This document shows positions 56,201 through 61,703 of a stretch of DNA of 64,000 bases, in pieces; the stretch's first letter is position 1; each line of letters begins with the position of its first letter. This stretch comes from Cristatella mucedo (Eukaryota > Bryozoa > Phylactolaemata > Cristatellidae). A model generated the notes under the pieces. It worked only from the letters and a program-made list of their open reading frames with translations. It made no database searches and was not told the origin of the DNA. The position numbers and the translations under genes are program-made. The stretch covers positions 620,001 through 684,000 of the forward strand of contig WPIO01000154.1 of NCBI GenBank assembly GCA_009760855.2, given 5' to 3'.

Positions 56201-57486
56201 CGTGAGCAGTGGCCGTGGCAGCATGGCTTGCATCAGTAACAGCCAAAAGAGCTCGTACACCATTCTTTTGTGGTACTTACAGTGAGTGGGATCTGAGAGA
56301 CGTTAATACAGCATCATTCCAAGTAAAAGTAGTGTTTATCGGAAGTGGAATGGGAAGGTTGTTTATATGGTAGGGTTTGGCTGTACACGTTGGCCTTACC
56401 ATGAGTATGGGATCTTCAGCTTGTGTGCATGCCCGTGTTTAGAGCATTTATAGGCCTCTTTGTGTGTGTCGGTGACTCCACGTGTGAGCGCTTGTGGGGA
56501 CCACTGTGTGTGGGCACATGTAAGCTTTATGCCATTTATGTCATGGCCTACCAGGACTTTAGTGTGATAAGTTGGGAACTCGAGAGCCTACTGTTTCTAA
56601 AGCTGTGTAAAAGTCGCAAGCACGCACCTCGACAAGCTTCACACACTCACCTCGATCTATCGTGGAAAAAATAATAAGATACACGTTGCATATAATGCAG
56701 AGATTGGTAGCTTTTTACTTGTACATTCGTACATATTGCTTCCGGTTTACATCCGGGCCAGACAAGGTTTGTGTAATCATCGGTTTTTCTTTTACGTGGA
56801 ACTCGTCAGAACTTTCGATCCCATTTCAGTGCGTCTGTCTTTTGAAAGGTTACCTATACAAATATTCGATTGACAACCAATTTTATGTAAGCATTCTCTT
56901 GACATAACCCTTCAGGACAACCTCTTAAGGCTGCCCTCAATGCAGTTCTGCTGTACCCGCCATCGGTCCTGCACAGTCGCATGATGCGTGTTCACCCTTC
57001 AATTTAGTGCCCCTGTGACGATGAGAAATACTTTCGCAGCTTCACAGCTCCAGCTGCAGTCCTGCCAGCTTGCGCTCGCGTGGCGTACGTCGCGACCGAG
57101 TGCATCTCCCCCAGTTTAGGGCCAGGTGAGCCATGTGCTGTTCAACAGTGTCCATTTGGTGTCCTGCTGCGCCTCAGGGCAGTGTCTTGCGCCCGGTTTG
57201 AATCAGATCGTCAAGTGCTGCCGATGCCTCGGGGCCGGGCTCCTCGGCGAGGGCAGATTGTATTGGTGCGTGTGAGAGAGATGCGATTGCTGTGCCGGAG
57301 CTTACTCGCACTCGCTGGTTTGCTCGATCGAAGGAATCCTGACGGAGCTGTCGAGCATGCCAAGAAGACCATCTCTGACCTGCTGTGCAACCGAGTCGAT
57401 ATCGCTCAGCTTGTCGTGTCCAAGGAGCTGACGAAGACGAGCGACGAGTACGCAGCGAAGCAGGCGCACGTCGAGCTGGCAGCCAG
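24980..57486 (+). CDS. POLD1: DNA polymerase delta catalytic subunit, 5' 17 coding exons
   Basis: This gene encodes the B-family polymerase that extends Okazaki fragments and proofreads them in the nucleus. Seventeen exons join in phase: 24980-25139, 25404-25523, 32814-33013, 33096-33189, 40504-40672, 40780-41006, 41115-41281, 41618-41863, 41981-42091, 42898-43089, 44258-44346, 44629-44862, 49177-49324, 51509-51604, 54399-54536, 54853-55025 and 57334-57486. They give 905 codons plus two bases. Residues 1-20 contain basic clusters like a nuclear signal. Exonuclease motifs are FDIEC (D316, E318), YNIQNFD (D402) and YCMKD (D515); polymerase motifs are DFASLYPS (D602), [11 protein letters not shown] and YGDTDS (756-758). 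Exonuclease and motif A numbering equals that of human POLD1. About 200 C-terminal residues, including the CysA zinc and CysB iron-sulfur clusters, are missing and presumably lie downstream. No frameshift or stop is seen. Confidence 0.97.
25404..25523 (+). CDS. POLD1: POLD1 exon 2
   Basis: Acceptor CTTGCTCAG, donor GTGAGC, phase 1 in and out. It encodes [12 protein letters not shown] and then [12 protein letters not shown], the conserved block before the N-terminal OB-like domain. Confidence 0.93.
25524..27549. other. Left part of POLD1 intron 2
   Basis: Mostly unassigned intronic sequence. At 26345-26430 there is a short antisense LINE-type tail (AATAATAATAAAAACAATAA followed by a decayed stem-loop). 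Confidence 0.5.
27550..27616. repeat. (CTAT)n tetranucleotide repeat
   Basis: About sixteen CTAT units in POLD1 intron 2. Confidence 0.97.
27687..28366 (-). mobile_element. LINE 3' half, antisense (POLD1 intron 2)
   Basis: On the - strand it runs from CTCACTGCTCGCTGGCCTA through a decayed ORF end and UTR to the stem-loop and an A/T-rich tail at about 27687-27720. It is moderately diverged. Confidence 0.8.
28463..28500 (+). mobile_element. SINE-B head fragment
   Basis: Only the A-box side remains (TTGGTCTAGCGGTTAAGG, GCTCGCCCCGACC); the B box and tail are missing. Confidence 0.6.
28590..30435 (+). mobile_element. LINE, decayed, linker to tail (POLD1 intron 2)
   Basis: It starts in the pre-RT linker (CCTAAGGCAGCAGCATCCCC) and carries recognisable motif A (TCGGCAGCGTTTGATACTAT), motif B and YADD-equivalent (TATGTAGATGACACTCAG) segments. 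It ends with a degenerate stem-loop near 30380-30420. Many stops and indels are present. A second LINE-type 3' end follows at about 30480-30628 with its own ATT tail. Confidence 0.8.
30655..31010 (+). repeat. Unclassified dispersed repeat U, copy 1
   Basis: This matches two other places in the window (31262-31445 joined to 32346-32550, and 56590-56880) through blocks such as TCCTCGATGTACC, CAGAGATTGGTAATTTG and GTCTTTTGAAAGGTACCT. It has no coding capacity and no recognisable promoter boxes. Confidence 0.6.
31262..32550 (+). repeat. Repeat U, copy 2, split by a LINE
   Basis: The left half (31262-31445) ends at CCTCGATGTATCAAGCAT. The right half (32346-32550) resumes with AAGTTGGAACACATGGTGC and GAGATCGGTACATTTTTTAT, which align consecutively to copy 1. 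The LINE at 31446-32345 lies between them. Confidence 0.55.
31446..32345 (+). mobile_element. LINE inserted in repeat U (POLD1 intron 2)
   Basis: It starts at the ATCTCTTGTTGAATCTG block of the RT C-terminal half, and runs through the ORF end, UTR and a decayed stem-loop to a TTAGTATTAGTATTAATAAT tail. A short internal insertion at about 31990-32015 repeats the CAACTCACTCCCG region. Confidence 0.8.
32814..33013 (+). CDS. POLD1: POLD1 exon 3
   Basis: Acceptor CTTCCTATATCAG, donor GTAACG. It encodes [20 protein letters not shown] and then GFHPYFFV of the N-terminal domain. It follows a 7.29-kb intron full of LINE copies. Confidence 0.95.
33096..33189 (+). CDS. POLD1: POLD1 exon 4
   Basis: Acceptor ACACCGTTGCAG, donor GTAAAT, phase 0 in and 1 out. 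It encodes [14 protein letters not shown] of the N-terminal domain. The preceding intron is only 82 bp. Confidence 0.93.
33645..34057 (+). mobile_element. LINE 3' end (POLD1 intron 4)
   Basis: It begins in the ORF end (TTGAATCGAACTATTTGCC) and has the UTR (GCATGCTGACCCTGTGCATG), a stem-loop with G.U pairs (AAAGTGCC...GGTGCTTT) and an ATT tail at 34038-34057. Confidence 0.85.
34058..34215. other. AT-rich stretch
   Basis: Very A+T-rich sequence of unknown origin between two LINE pieces, with repeated AATCGACTA and TTAATTATT-type words. Confidence 0.6.
34219..34412 (+). mobile_element. LINE fragment, ORF2 end without tail
   Basis: From GACCGAGCATCGTACCACAT to AAAAACGCTCCTATTTACG. It is the ORF2 C-terminal segment only, and it abuts an antisense linker piece. 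Confidence 0.75.
34413..34630 (-). mobile_element. LINE linker piece, antisense
   Basis: On the - strand it matches the pre-RT linker of the copy at 11255-13430 (AATGCTTATCTCGACGATCA, then CCTTACCAAATGATCCCTGT). It probably forms the inverted 5' part of the insertion whose 3' end is at 36250-36615. Confidence 0.7.
34640..34876 (-). mobile_element. LINE 3' end, sense arm of a 5'-inverted insertion
   Basis: On the - strand this is UTR plus stem-loop, ending in an ATT-type tail at 34640-34663. It joins at 34877 to an oppositely oriented piece of the same element. Confidence 0.85.
34877..36249 (+). mobile_element. LINE RT region, inverted arm of a 5'-inverted insertion
   Basis: From the linker (GATGATCTAGCCGATCGCTT) to CGTCGCAGTTGCCAC, including RT motif A (lost frame near 35460), motif B ([11 protein letters not shown]) and YANDT, where the usual YADD has N for the first D. 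The best open stretch is 35245-35976 in shifting frames. It is inactive. Confidence 0.85.
36250..36618 (+). mobile_element. LINE 3' end with internal tandem duplication
   Basis: AACTATTTAGGACAGCATTT, UTR, stem-loop and ATT tail at about 36610-36627. The UTR contains a 112-bp tandem duplication (36297-36408 and 36409-36520). Confidence 0.85.
36297..36520 (+). repeat. 112-bp tandem duplication in a LINE UTR
   Basis: Two units starting GTGCTTATGCGTGCTGACAC and ending in TTTTTCAAGCATG follow each other with only a few differences. Confidence 0.92.
36872..37143. mobile_element. hAT-type MITE inside the LINE
   Basis: Terminal inverted repeats CAGTGGTTCTCAA and (reverse complement) CAGCGGTTCTCAA bound a non-coding element. 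The flanks CCGTAGAT (36864-36871) and CTATAGAT (37144-37151) match at 6 of 8 positions, fitting the 8-bp target duplication of hAT elements. The host LINE motif A sequence is restored when the element is removed. Without its nested LINE tail it is about 193 bp. Confidence 0.8.
37021..37099 (-). mobile_element. Minimal LINE tail nested in the MITE
   Basis: An (AAT)7 tail and stem-loop of the LINE in antisense orientation, 79 bp in all. It is flanked by TTCAAC (37015-37020) and TTCGAC (37100-37105), a likely target-site duplication. Confidence 0.8.
37299..37350. mobile_element. Possible hAT-type terminal fragment
   Basis: CAGAGGTTGGCAAACTCC followed by TTAGGCCAGATACGGCC resembles the start of hAT non-autonomous elements. 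No matching second end was found, and the host LINE resumes at about 37350. Confidence 0.35.
38085..38405 (+). pseudogene. Tc1/mariner transposase C-terminal relic
   Basis: The + strand near 38125-38185 encodes LLDLNPIEC, a stop, then [10 protein letters not shown], the equivalent of the conserved PDLNPIENxWxxLK block around the third catalytic residue of Tc1-like transposases. Downstream GACAATAAATATTTTCACAC looks like the element's 3' region. Only the C-terminal end remains, with stops. Confidence 0.6.
38547..38735 (-). mobile_element. SINE-B with a longer LINE-like tail
   Basis: On the - strand: A box TTTGGCCGAGTGGTTAAGG (textbook tRNA Leu/Ser form), a spacer, B box GGGGTCGAGCCCC, then TTCCTTTGCAGCAAATGTGA, the stem-loop GAAGTGCC...GGTGCTTTATC and a TTATTATTATT tail. 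The last ~75 bp are almost the same as the LINE 3' end, including the GCAGCAAATGT block upstream of the hairpin. Confidence 0.9.
38842..39058. repeat. Long hairpin (about 97-bp arms) with GCTA-repeat loop
   Basis: The left arm 38842-38938 and right arm 38963-39058 are inverted copies that match at roughly 80-85% of positions (for example GGCTCTCGAAACCTG and CAGGTTTCGAGAGCC). The loop 38939-38962 is (TAGC)n. Confidence 0.85.
39059..40503. other. Right part of POLD1 intron 4
   Basis: Contains a short antisense LINE-type tail at about 39640-39715 (AATAAAAATAATACATTTAG, then a decayed stem-loop) and a small stem-loop at 39850-39912. A - strand open stretch near 40180-40250 has no recognisable family. 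The rest is unassigned. Confidence 0.45.
40504..40672 (+). CDS. POLD1: POLD1 exon 5
   Basis: Acceptor TTTCTTAATTCTAG, donor AG followed by GTATTG. It encodes [20 protein letters not shown], then RLLETG and [12 protein letters not shown], all typical of Pol delta. It follows a 7.31-kb transposon-filled intron. Confidence 0.93.
40780..41006 (+). CDS. POLD1: POLD1 exon 6 (Exo I)
   Basis: Acceptor TTTTGCTTTAG, donor GTAAGT. It encodes [16 protein letters not shown] and ends with [15 protein letters not shown], which carries the proofreading residues D316 and E318. Confidence 0.97.
41115..41281 (+). CDS. POLD1: POLD1 exon 7
   Basis: Acceptor TTCTGTGCAG, donor GTAGGA. It encodes [16 protein letters not shown] and then [15 protein letters not shown] of the exonuclease domain. 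Confidence 0.96.
41450..41600 (+). mobile_element. LINE 3' end fragment (POLD1 intron 7)
   Basis: GCATGCTAACCGTATTATGC, GCACATATAAAGTACTTAGA, GTTCTCTGAGGGTGCCATAC and a TTGTTATTATTATAG end. It is a decayed UTR and tail that reaches to within about 20 bp of the exon 8 acceptor. Confidence 0.6.
41618..41863 (+). CDS. POLD1: POLD1 exon 8 (Exo II)
   Basis: Acceptor TTTTTGCTCTTTAG, donor GTGACT. It encodes [20 protein letters not shown], which holds D402 of Exo II, then FPFLGRV and GRVQFDLLQ. It has 82 whole codons. Confidence 0.97.
41981..42091 (+). CDS. POLD1: POLD1 exon 9
   Basis: Acceptor CGTGGCCTGTAG, donor GTAAGC. It encodes [16 protein letters not shown] and [14 protein letters not shown]; 37 whole codons. 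Confidence 0.97.
42386..42562 (+). mobile_element. SINE-A (POLD1 intron 9)
   Basis: A box TGGCACACTAGGTAATG, B box GGGTTCGATTCC, hairpin GGCGATCCTTTATCGCC, and TGATAGCCATAAAGGCTCTT, then GAGGCTGTTTAGTAAGCT and a T-rich end. It is well preserved. Confidence 0.9.
42563..42897. other. Rest of POLD1 intron 9
   Basis: No recognisable feature between the SINE and exon 10. Confidence 0.45.
42898..43089 (+). CDS. POLD1: POLD1 exon 10 (Exo III)
   Basis: Acceptor CCGTTTGCTGTAG, donor GTGAGT. It encodes [15 protein letters not shown] with D515 of Exo III, then [20 protein letters not shown], the conserved Pol delta block. Confidence 0.97.
43090..44257. other. POLD1 intron 10
   Basis: No gene or identifiable repeat, apart from a C-homopolymer tract near 44133-44143. 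Confidence 0.45.
44258..44346 (+). CDS. POLD1: POLD1 exon 11
   Basis: Acceptor CATCCATGGTAG, donor GG followed by GTGAGT. It encodes [20 protein letters not shown] and EPIKG. The polypyrimidine tract of the acceptor is weak, but phase and homology support it. Confidence 0.93.
44629..44862 (+). CDS. POLD1: POLD1 exon 12 (motif A)
   Basis: Acceptor TTCTGTTGTAG, donor AA followed by GTAAGT. It encodes [20 protein letters not shown] with catalytic D602, followed by AHNLCYTT. The residue after DF is Ala, where human has Ser and yeast Asn. Confidence 0.97.
45057..45190 (+). mobile_element. SINE-B, decayed (POLD1 intron 12)
   Basis: CAGGGGTTGAATCGCTTACC, CGACCGAGGTCGTGCG, then GCCTGGATAGAGACTAAGTC and GGCGCTACACAATTG. 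The tail part is recognisable, but the A and B boxes are damaged. Confidence 0.5.
45191..45990. other. Unassigned part of POLD1 intron 12
   Basis: No gene recognised. It holds a short AT repeat (ATTATAATTATAATTATAAT) near 45607-45633. Confidence 0.45.
45995..46135 (+). mobile_element. SINE-A, internally deleted
   Basis: GGTGGTACGGTGCTCACTG, then CCTTTATTGCCCACTGCAAA, GGGATAACCGTTAAAGCTCT and TATACAAATGAGGCTGTTAA. The B box region is missing. Confidence 0.6.
46447..46690 (-). mobile_element. Diverged LINE 3' end, antisense
   Basis: The - strand reads a LINE ORF2-like end ([11 protein letters not shown], then a decayed TFKAMLKIH). It is followed by a 3' region that does not match the main family and an (ATT)n tail at 46450-46477. 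It is a separate, older LINE lineage. Confidence 0.5.
46691..47954. other. Unassigned part of POLD1 intron 12
   Basis: No gene or known repeat recognised; short frames lack any feature. Confidence 0.45.
47955..48767 (-). mobile_element. LINE 3' half, antisense (POLD1 intron 12)
   Basis: On the - strand it runs from TTATTAGACTAACACATCAG through LVQN-equivalent, [13 protein letters not shown] and the ORF end to UTR, stem-loop and a short AATAATA-type end at 47957. Its protein variant ([20 protein letters not shown]) marks an older subfamily that recurs in part at 52193-52320. Confidence 0.85.
48768..49176. other. End of POLD1 intron 12
   Basis: Nothing recognisable before exon 13. Confidence 0.45.
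49177..49324 (+). CDS. POLD1: POLD1 exon 13 (motif B)
   Basis: Acceptor ATCCAAATTGCAG, donor GTGAGG. It encodes [20 protein letters not shown] and then GAQVGKLPC, the fingers helix that binds incoming dNTP. It follows a 4.3-kb intron. Confidence 0.97.
49515..49658 (+). mobile_element. LINE/SINE-type 3' end (POLD1 intron 13)
   Basis: GCACCTGCTGACAGTGTGCC, TAAAGTGCCTATAAAGAGAT, TCTCTGAGGGCACTATAC and AAATGCATTATTATTTG: a decayed UTR and stem-loop with a short tail. Confidence 0.6.
49659..50767. other. Unassigned part of POLD1 intron 13
   Basis: No gene or repeat recognised, except a short ATT run at 50500-50512. Confidence 0.45.
50768..50937 (+). mobile_element. SINE-A (POLD1 intron 13)
   Basis: TGATGGAGCAATAGGTAAGG (A box), B box GGGTTCGAATCC, GGGCGATTC, GCGATGGTGATAGCCC, AAGGCTCTTCCACCG and GAGGCTGCTTAATCAGCT. 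The hairpin after the B box is half deleted. Confidence 0.85.
50938..51508. other. End of POLD1 intron 13
   Basis: Nothing recognisable between the SINE and exon 14. Confidence 0.45.
51509..51604 (+). CDS. POLD1: POLD1 exon 14
   Basis: Acceptor TATGTGCTACAG, donor GTCAGT. It encodes [14 protein letters not shown] and ends HNAK, just before motif C; 32 whole codons. Confidence 0.96.
51755..52635 (+). mobile_element. LINE, mosaic of two subfamilies (POLD1 intron 14)
   Basis: 51755-52192 is the young subfamily (with the GCGTACACAGTTGCC insertion) up to YAPKAWN. From 52193 the sequence steps back to the SESN region in the older subfamily form ([20 protein letters not shown]), then runs through the ORF end and UTR to the stem-loop and an ATT tail at 52599-52629. 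The SESN-to-KAWN segment is therefore present twice in different versions. Confidence 0.85.
52677..52735. repeat. Perfect-looking palindrome made of SINE-A body
   Basis: AAGAGCCCCTACGGCTATCA and its mirror TGATAGCCGTTAGGGCTCTT flank a short CCACCACTGCAAGTGGTGG centre. It consists of the SINE-A body in both orientations. Confidence 0.85.
52736..53144. other. Unassigned part of POLD1 intron 14
   Basis: Nothing recognisable. Confidence 0.45.
53145..53256 (+). mobile_element. SINE/LINE-type tail with long (ATT)n
   Basis: GTAAAGTGCCTGGATAGAGA, TTTCCTGTGTTGCTATACAA, then about sixteen ATT units at 53206-53254. Only the 3' end of the element is recognisable. Confidence 0.75.
53257..54398. other. 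End of POLD1 intron 14
   Basis: No gene or repeat recognised. An open frame at 53795-54136 shows no family features. Confidence 0.45.
54399..54536 (+). CDS. POLD1: POLD1 exon 15 (motif C)
   Basis: Acceptor ATTCCTCCTATAG, donor GTGAGG. It begins [14 protein letters not shown] with the paired catalytic aspartates at 756 and 758, and ends KPIKLEFEK; 46 whole codons. Confidence 0.97.
54853..55025 (+). CDS. POLD1: POLD1 exon 16
   Basis: Acceptor CTCACCTGTACAG, donor AG followed by GTATGC. It encodes [18 protein letters not shown], then [14 protein letters not shown] and LLIDR of the palm and thumb. Confidence 0.97.
55026..56589. other. First part of POLD1 intron 16
   Basis: No gene recognised. 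There is a pyrimidine-rich stretch at 55445-55555 (TCTGT and CTCCTC words). Confidence 0.45.
56590..56880 (+). repeat. Unclassified dispersed repeat U, copy 3
   Basis: ACCTCGATCTATCGTGG, GCAGAGATTGGTAGC, TTTTACTTGTACATTCG, GTCTTTTGAAAGGTTACC and AATATTCGATTGAC align in order with copies in POLD1 intron 2. Confidence 0.55.
57334..57486 (+). CDS. POLD1: POLD1 exon 17 (last one found)
   Basis: Acceptor TGCTCGATCGAAG, donor GTGAGC, phase 2 in and out. It encodes [20 protein letters not shown] and later KQAHVELAA. Human POLD1 continues with about 200 residues that I could not find before the window ends. Confidence 0.95.
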
Positions 57487-58327
57487 GTGAGCCGTCTGCT
57501 CCTCCCCACCACCCAACTCCCTCCAGCTGCTTCCCCCACCACCACTACCACCACTTTCGTTCTTGCTCACTTTTAGTGGCTGTTCGTTTCCGTTGTTGCA
57601 TTCCGACAGTATGTACGAACCCCGCAGGCCTATAGCAAGCCGATAGGTGGATGAAGAGAGAAGTGTTGCCAGTACGCTGCCCTTCACTTCTACAAGCACC
57701 AACAACCACTGGCTGCAGCAGGCGATTCTCAGTTGCCTGCTGCAGTCGGGAGCGATCGTTGCTGAGGCTCTTTCGTGGCTATATCGATGAGGATGTTGAA
57801 TCGGCCGATCTTTACTTTGTACATTTCGTCTCTGTGCGTGCGTGCGCAGCTTTTGAGGACAAAATATCGTCGGAAGGGTCTCCAGTCGCTATGGATTAAA
57901 CCCCCTCCTCCAAGCACAGACTGCGCTCTGCTCTGCTGTTTGAGCTTACATAGGACAGTCCATAAGGTTATACATTCTTTGAAATCTTCTGCCGCCGTGT
58001 GCTGCCATGCTGCCCGATAAGACTGATAAGTGGTGCTACGTAGTGCAAAAGTATCCAATTTAAGATGAGTAGTAGGCATACGAAAATGAACTATTACAGT
58101 GAAATTCAAAGAACAAATGCACCTAACGAAAATAGTGTGTTTAATGATAGGGCGTTCTCAAACCACTGTATTCAACAGAAAAATAACGAGAGAGAAATAA
58201 TGTGTTTGACCCTTAACATGTATTTTTAAGTGGTTGACTCCCACGATATACAGTATGACTTTGACACGAGGAAACGACTGTGGTGCCGTTTTTAGAGGTA
58301 ATTAGACATGCGCAATATTGTTAATGC
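57487..58327. other. Start of POLD1 intron 17
   Basis: Presumed intron. No further POLD1 exon and no repeat recognised. Confidence 0.45.
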
Positions 58328-58432
58328 ACCAGCGCACTGTGCTGGTTTGACCCACTGGTTAATGTGCTTGCCCCGACCAAGGTCTGGCCGAGGTCGTGAG
58401 CTCGAGCCCATGGCATATATATCGCTATCAAC
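58328..58432 (+). mobile_element. SINE-B, tail missing
   Basis: TTTGACCCACTGGTTAATG (A box), GCTTGCCCCGACCAAGGTC, GGCCGAGGTCGTGAG and B box GAGCTCGAGCCC. It ends at GGCATATATATCG without the stem-loop. Confidence 0.75.
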
Positions 58433-58657
58433 ATTAATTATATTTTTTTAACCTAATGCTCTCACCAGTTAGCTTGCTTAAGAGCATCTAGTTTAGTTGA
58501 CTGCCTTTGCGAGGAGTCAAATGCTGGTTGTGCAGCAAACGAGACTAGTCAACATTTTGATCGCTATACAAATGCGAATCGACTATACAAGGTTTAGGTA
58601 GCCATATCATTTCACCTTTGCAAAAGTTCATGCACAAAGCCTTCAGGCTGTTACTGG

Positions 58658-58732
58658 GAAGCTAATTTGTATCGATAGGATTAATTATCGACTAGGAAGC
58701 TAATTTGTAGCGATACGAGTAATTATCGACAA
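58658..58732 (+). repeat. Short tandem duplication
   Basis: GGAAGCTAATTTGTATCGAT and GGAAGCTAATTTGTAGCGAT begin two ~38-bp units, each ending in TAATTATCGAC. Confidence 0.85.
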
Positions 58733-60837
58733 GGTGGAATAGGGTATGTTTGCTTTGACTGTAAAAAAAGAAGCCACTTCTCTATGTCAAGCATAAAGCG
58801 GCTCATTTTTGGAGTGGTCCCGGGCAAGAATACACTGGATCCACGAAGAGTGCAGTGCAGTGAGAGTGAATTTGCAATTTTTGGAGACTGGAAATGTATG
58901 CAGTACATACATTGTTGCTTCAATGAAGGTTTCAATGATAATTGCCTGCTGAGGATATATTTGGCAGTCTCAGGGTCGTGATCTAGCACTGCTGCCTCTG
59001 ATGCCTTTCAGTATAACGCCGTACGTTTATTTAGAACGACCGTTGTAGTACCCAGTGCAATGTACTTTCGTGGCGGTAATTTAGTTTTCTAACAGGGCAA
59101 TGAGCCCAAGCATGCGGCTGAGCTCATTCATGTTTTTTTCAGCTACACTGTTGAATTTAGTTTTGGGTCGTTCCACTATTAGAGTGGCATAGTCAGTCTT
59201 GAGACCTGAATGACATGTCTCCTGGGTGAAGAGGATAGAGTAATCAGCGCTCAGGTAGCTCGTACCACCCGTCTGCAGGCTCACTTTTCTCAAGCAACCT
59301 GAGAACGATTAGGCCTGATGCTTGCCAAACCATGACATTGCTGTATGCCCGAGTGGCTCGGAAAGATGGTTGTTTATCGCCGTCGGGTAGCTTCATTTTA
59401 GCATTACAAATTAATATGCATGTTCAGAAACTAAGCGTAGGTGTTTTCTCAACTAATTATTATACTGAGCGTGATTACGGCAGTTCCGGAGAATTTCTTA
59501 AACCAGAATTGGATTCTTCTGGTTTAAGTGTCAATTATAGGCGGCCTAGCTGATACTTATGCATTTGAGGCGATCTTTCCTCCACTGATGTCACTCACTC
59601 CTCTGCCTCTATGTTCTCTGTTTGCATTTGTTTCCTTGACCATGCTTGCTTGCATTCGTGCCACCTAAGCCGCCTTGATAGTCACAAGAAGTGGCTGGCA
59701 AGCAGATAGCTCATAAAAGCATTGGCAGCCACCCATCTGAGTTTGGCCTGGGTCTGACCAGCCTTACCAGAGTGCTTCGTGCTGCTGTCGGTATGTGACT
59801 TAAGGTTTATTGTGATAATAGATTTTTGTGGTGGCAGACCCTGCCCTGCCCAGGCATGTTGTTCCTGATTAAGAATGCCGAGGCACTTAGTCGAGTCTTG
59901 TTACCACGTTTTCCCCAGGCACTTGGTACTGCTGATGATTACTAGGCTGCAGGGGTTCTCAGCAGTATTCCTTCCCGCCAGACCCCTGTCTAGATTGCCC
60001 CCCCCCCATCTCAGAGGAGGCCTGGGTTGCTGAGACATGTCCTAATTCTTTACCAGGTGCCTGTTTTATCCTTGACCTTACCTCCTCAGTTGCTTAGGCA
60101 GTATACTATTAGGCCCGTCGTGGGCCACTATTCATGACCATCGTGGCTGAGCCCTGGCTTCCATTTTCTCCTACAATGCTTAGTGGGAACTTATGTCCCG
60201 TCTTTGGACTCTTTCCGAGTCGTTTGGTTGCAGTGTTTACCGACTGTTTTGACTTCCTAGCTATGCTAGTTTGCTTAAGAAAGGGCCGGCATCAGTCTGG
60301 TTATTGTGTGACCCCCCCCCCTCCGCTGCTGTGTCAGTTGTGCTGAACCGGCGATTTCAAAACAGTCATGCTGTTGCTAAGATTACACATTCTTGGCGCA
60401 CCACTCATGGGCCCGACATTCATCTACGACGCCCGGTCAGCACTGCCATGCAGCCGAGACTCCTGCTGTGGGCTGTCTCAGCATGCACTGTTAGCATTGG
60501 GTCGTGCCTGCCTGTCGGTAAATGCTTGAGACTGGCATCCCTGTCGCTTTAATTCAAGCGATTTGCACTGGTTCGGACAGGCATGTGCTTTCAAGTAGGC
60601 CTAATCCTCTCAGCTGGCTCGGTCTTTCAACTAGCTCGATCCGACATTAATTTGCATAGCATCTAACCAAAATTGTGCTGCACTCTGCTGTTACATAAGT
60701 GAGCTCGTGACCTTGCCGATGCTTCCTTGTTGCTGTAGCAGTCCTCATCTGCCTGCCCTCACAGTGGAGCACGGTAGGATAGCTGGTGCAGGCATCCGAT
60801 ATGGCAGTGGAGACAAGGGCAAGCCAGACAAGTACCG
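58733..60837. other. Unassigned
   Basis: No gene, RNA or known repeat recognised. Homopolymer C tracts occur near 60000 and 60312. Confidence 0.45.
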
Positions 60838-60955
60838 CCGTGCTTCCTTTGTAGCGAATGTAAAGTGCCTAGAAAGAGAGATTGAGTTCTCTGAGGGTGC
60901 TACACCTAATGCATTATTATTATTATTACTATTGTTATTATTACCATTATAACAC
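60838..60955 (+). mobile_element. Minimal LINE tail insertion
   Basis: GTGCTTCCTTTGTAGCGAAT, GTAAAGTGCCTAGAAAGAGA, TTCTCTGAGGGTGCTACAC and an ATT-type tail to about 60950. Confidence 0.8.
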
Positions 60956-61467
60956 ATCCCAATGAAAAAGTGCCGCCGGGTTAATTCGAAAATGCACCGT
61001 TTGCTTTAGGCTATCATCAACCCCAGCCTACTGGGGTAGCATTCATACTAGGGCACAGGCAGCCGGTGCACTCAGACCCATTTATGAATGCCTACTGCCC
61101 CAGACATAGCTTCATTGCTGTCACACCGGCCTGTGCAATCTGCCTAGCTTATCAAAAGACTCGACATTGTAGGCATATTCCCTTTGATATTTTGTAGTCC
61201 CCTGCATAAATCCGGCCAGGACCGATTCGCTTATATATGCACTACAGCAGCTCGGCTATAGCAGCAGTCTTGTGCAATGGCAGATCCTCCCCTTTTTACC
61301 CCAGGCTGCATCGTTCCTTTGCTCTCTATTGCTGCCGGCACTCACTGGTGCTTCGAGCAGTGGCCGGGACGATTTGGCCCACATATCGCACGACTCGTGG
61401 GCAGCCAAGTTCCGAGTAGACTAGCCTCGGAACAATTAGCCGACTGTCGTGACACTCTTCAGCTTCA
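60956..61467. other. Unassigned
   Basis: No recognisable gene. A + strand frame open through here (61277-62185) owes its length to the minisatellite that follows. Confidence 0.45.
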
Positions 61468-61703
61468 GTGTGCTGCTGCAAGACTGCTGCTGCAAGGCTG
61501 CTGCAAGGCTGCTGCTGCAAGGCTGCTGCTGCAAGGCTGCTGCTGCAAGGCTGCTGCTGCAAGGCTGCTGCTGCAAGGCTGCTGCTGCAAGGCTGCTGCT
61601 GCAAGGCTGCAAGACTGCTGCTGCAAGGCTGCTGCTGCAAGGCTGCTGCTGCAAGGCTGCTGCTGCAAGGCTGCTGCTGCAAGGCTGCAAGGCTGCTGCT
61701 CTC
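61468..61703 (+). repeat. 14-bp minisatellite (CTGCTGCTGCAAGG)n
   Basis: About sixteen units of CTGCTGCTGCAAGG with a few CTGCAAGG or CTGCAAGA shortened units. Because 14 is not a multiple of 3, the repeat reads through all frames and makes long Ala/Leu/Gln/Cys frames on both strands. Confidence 0.95.

Noticed and set aside
60732-60850. Possible next POLD1 exon (open frame after a CTGCCCTCACAG acceptor-like site)
   Set aside because: The translation does not resemble the conserved Pol delta block expected after exon 17, and it runs into a LINE tail.
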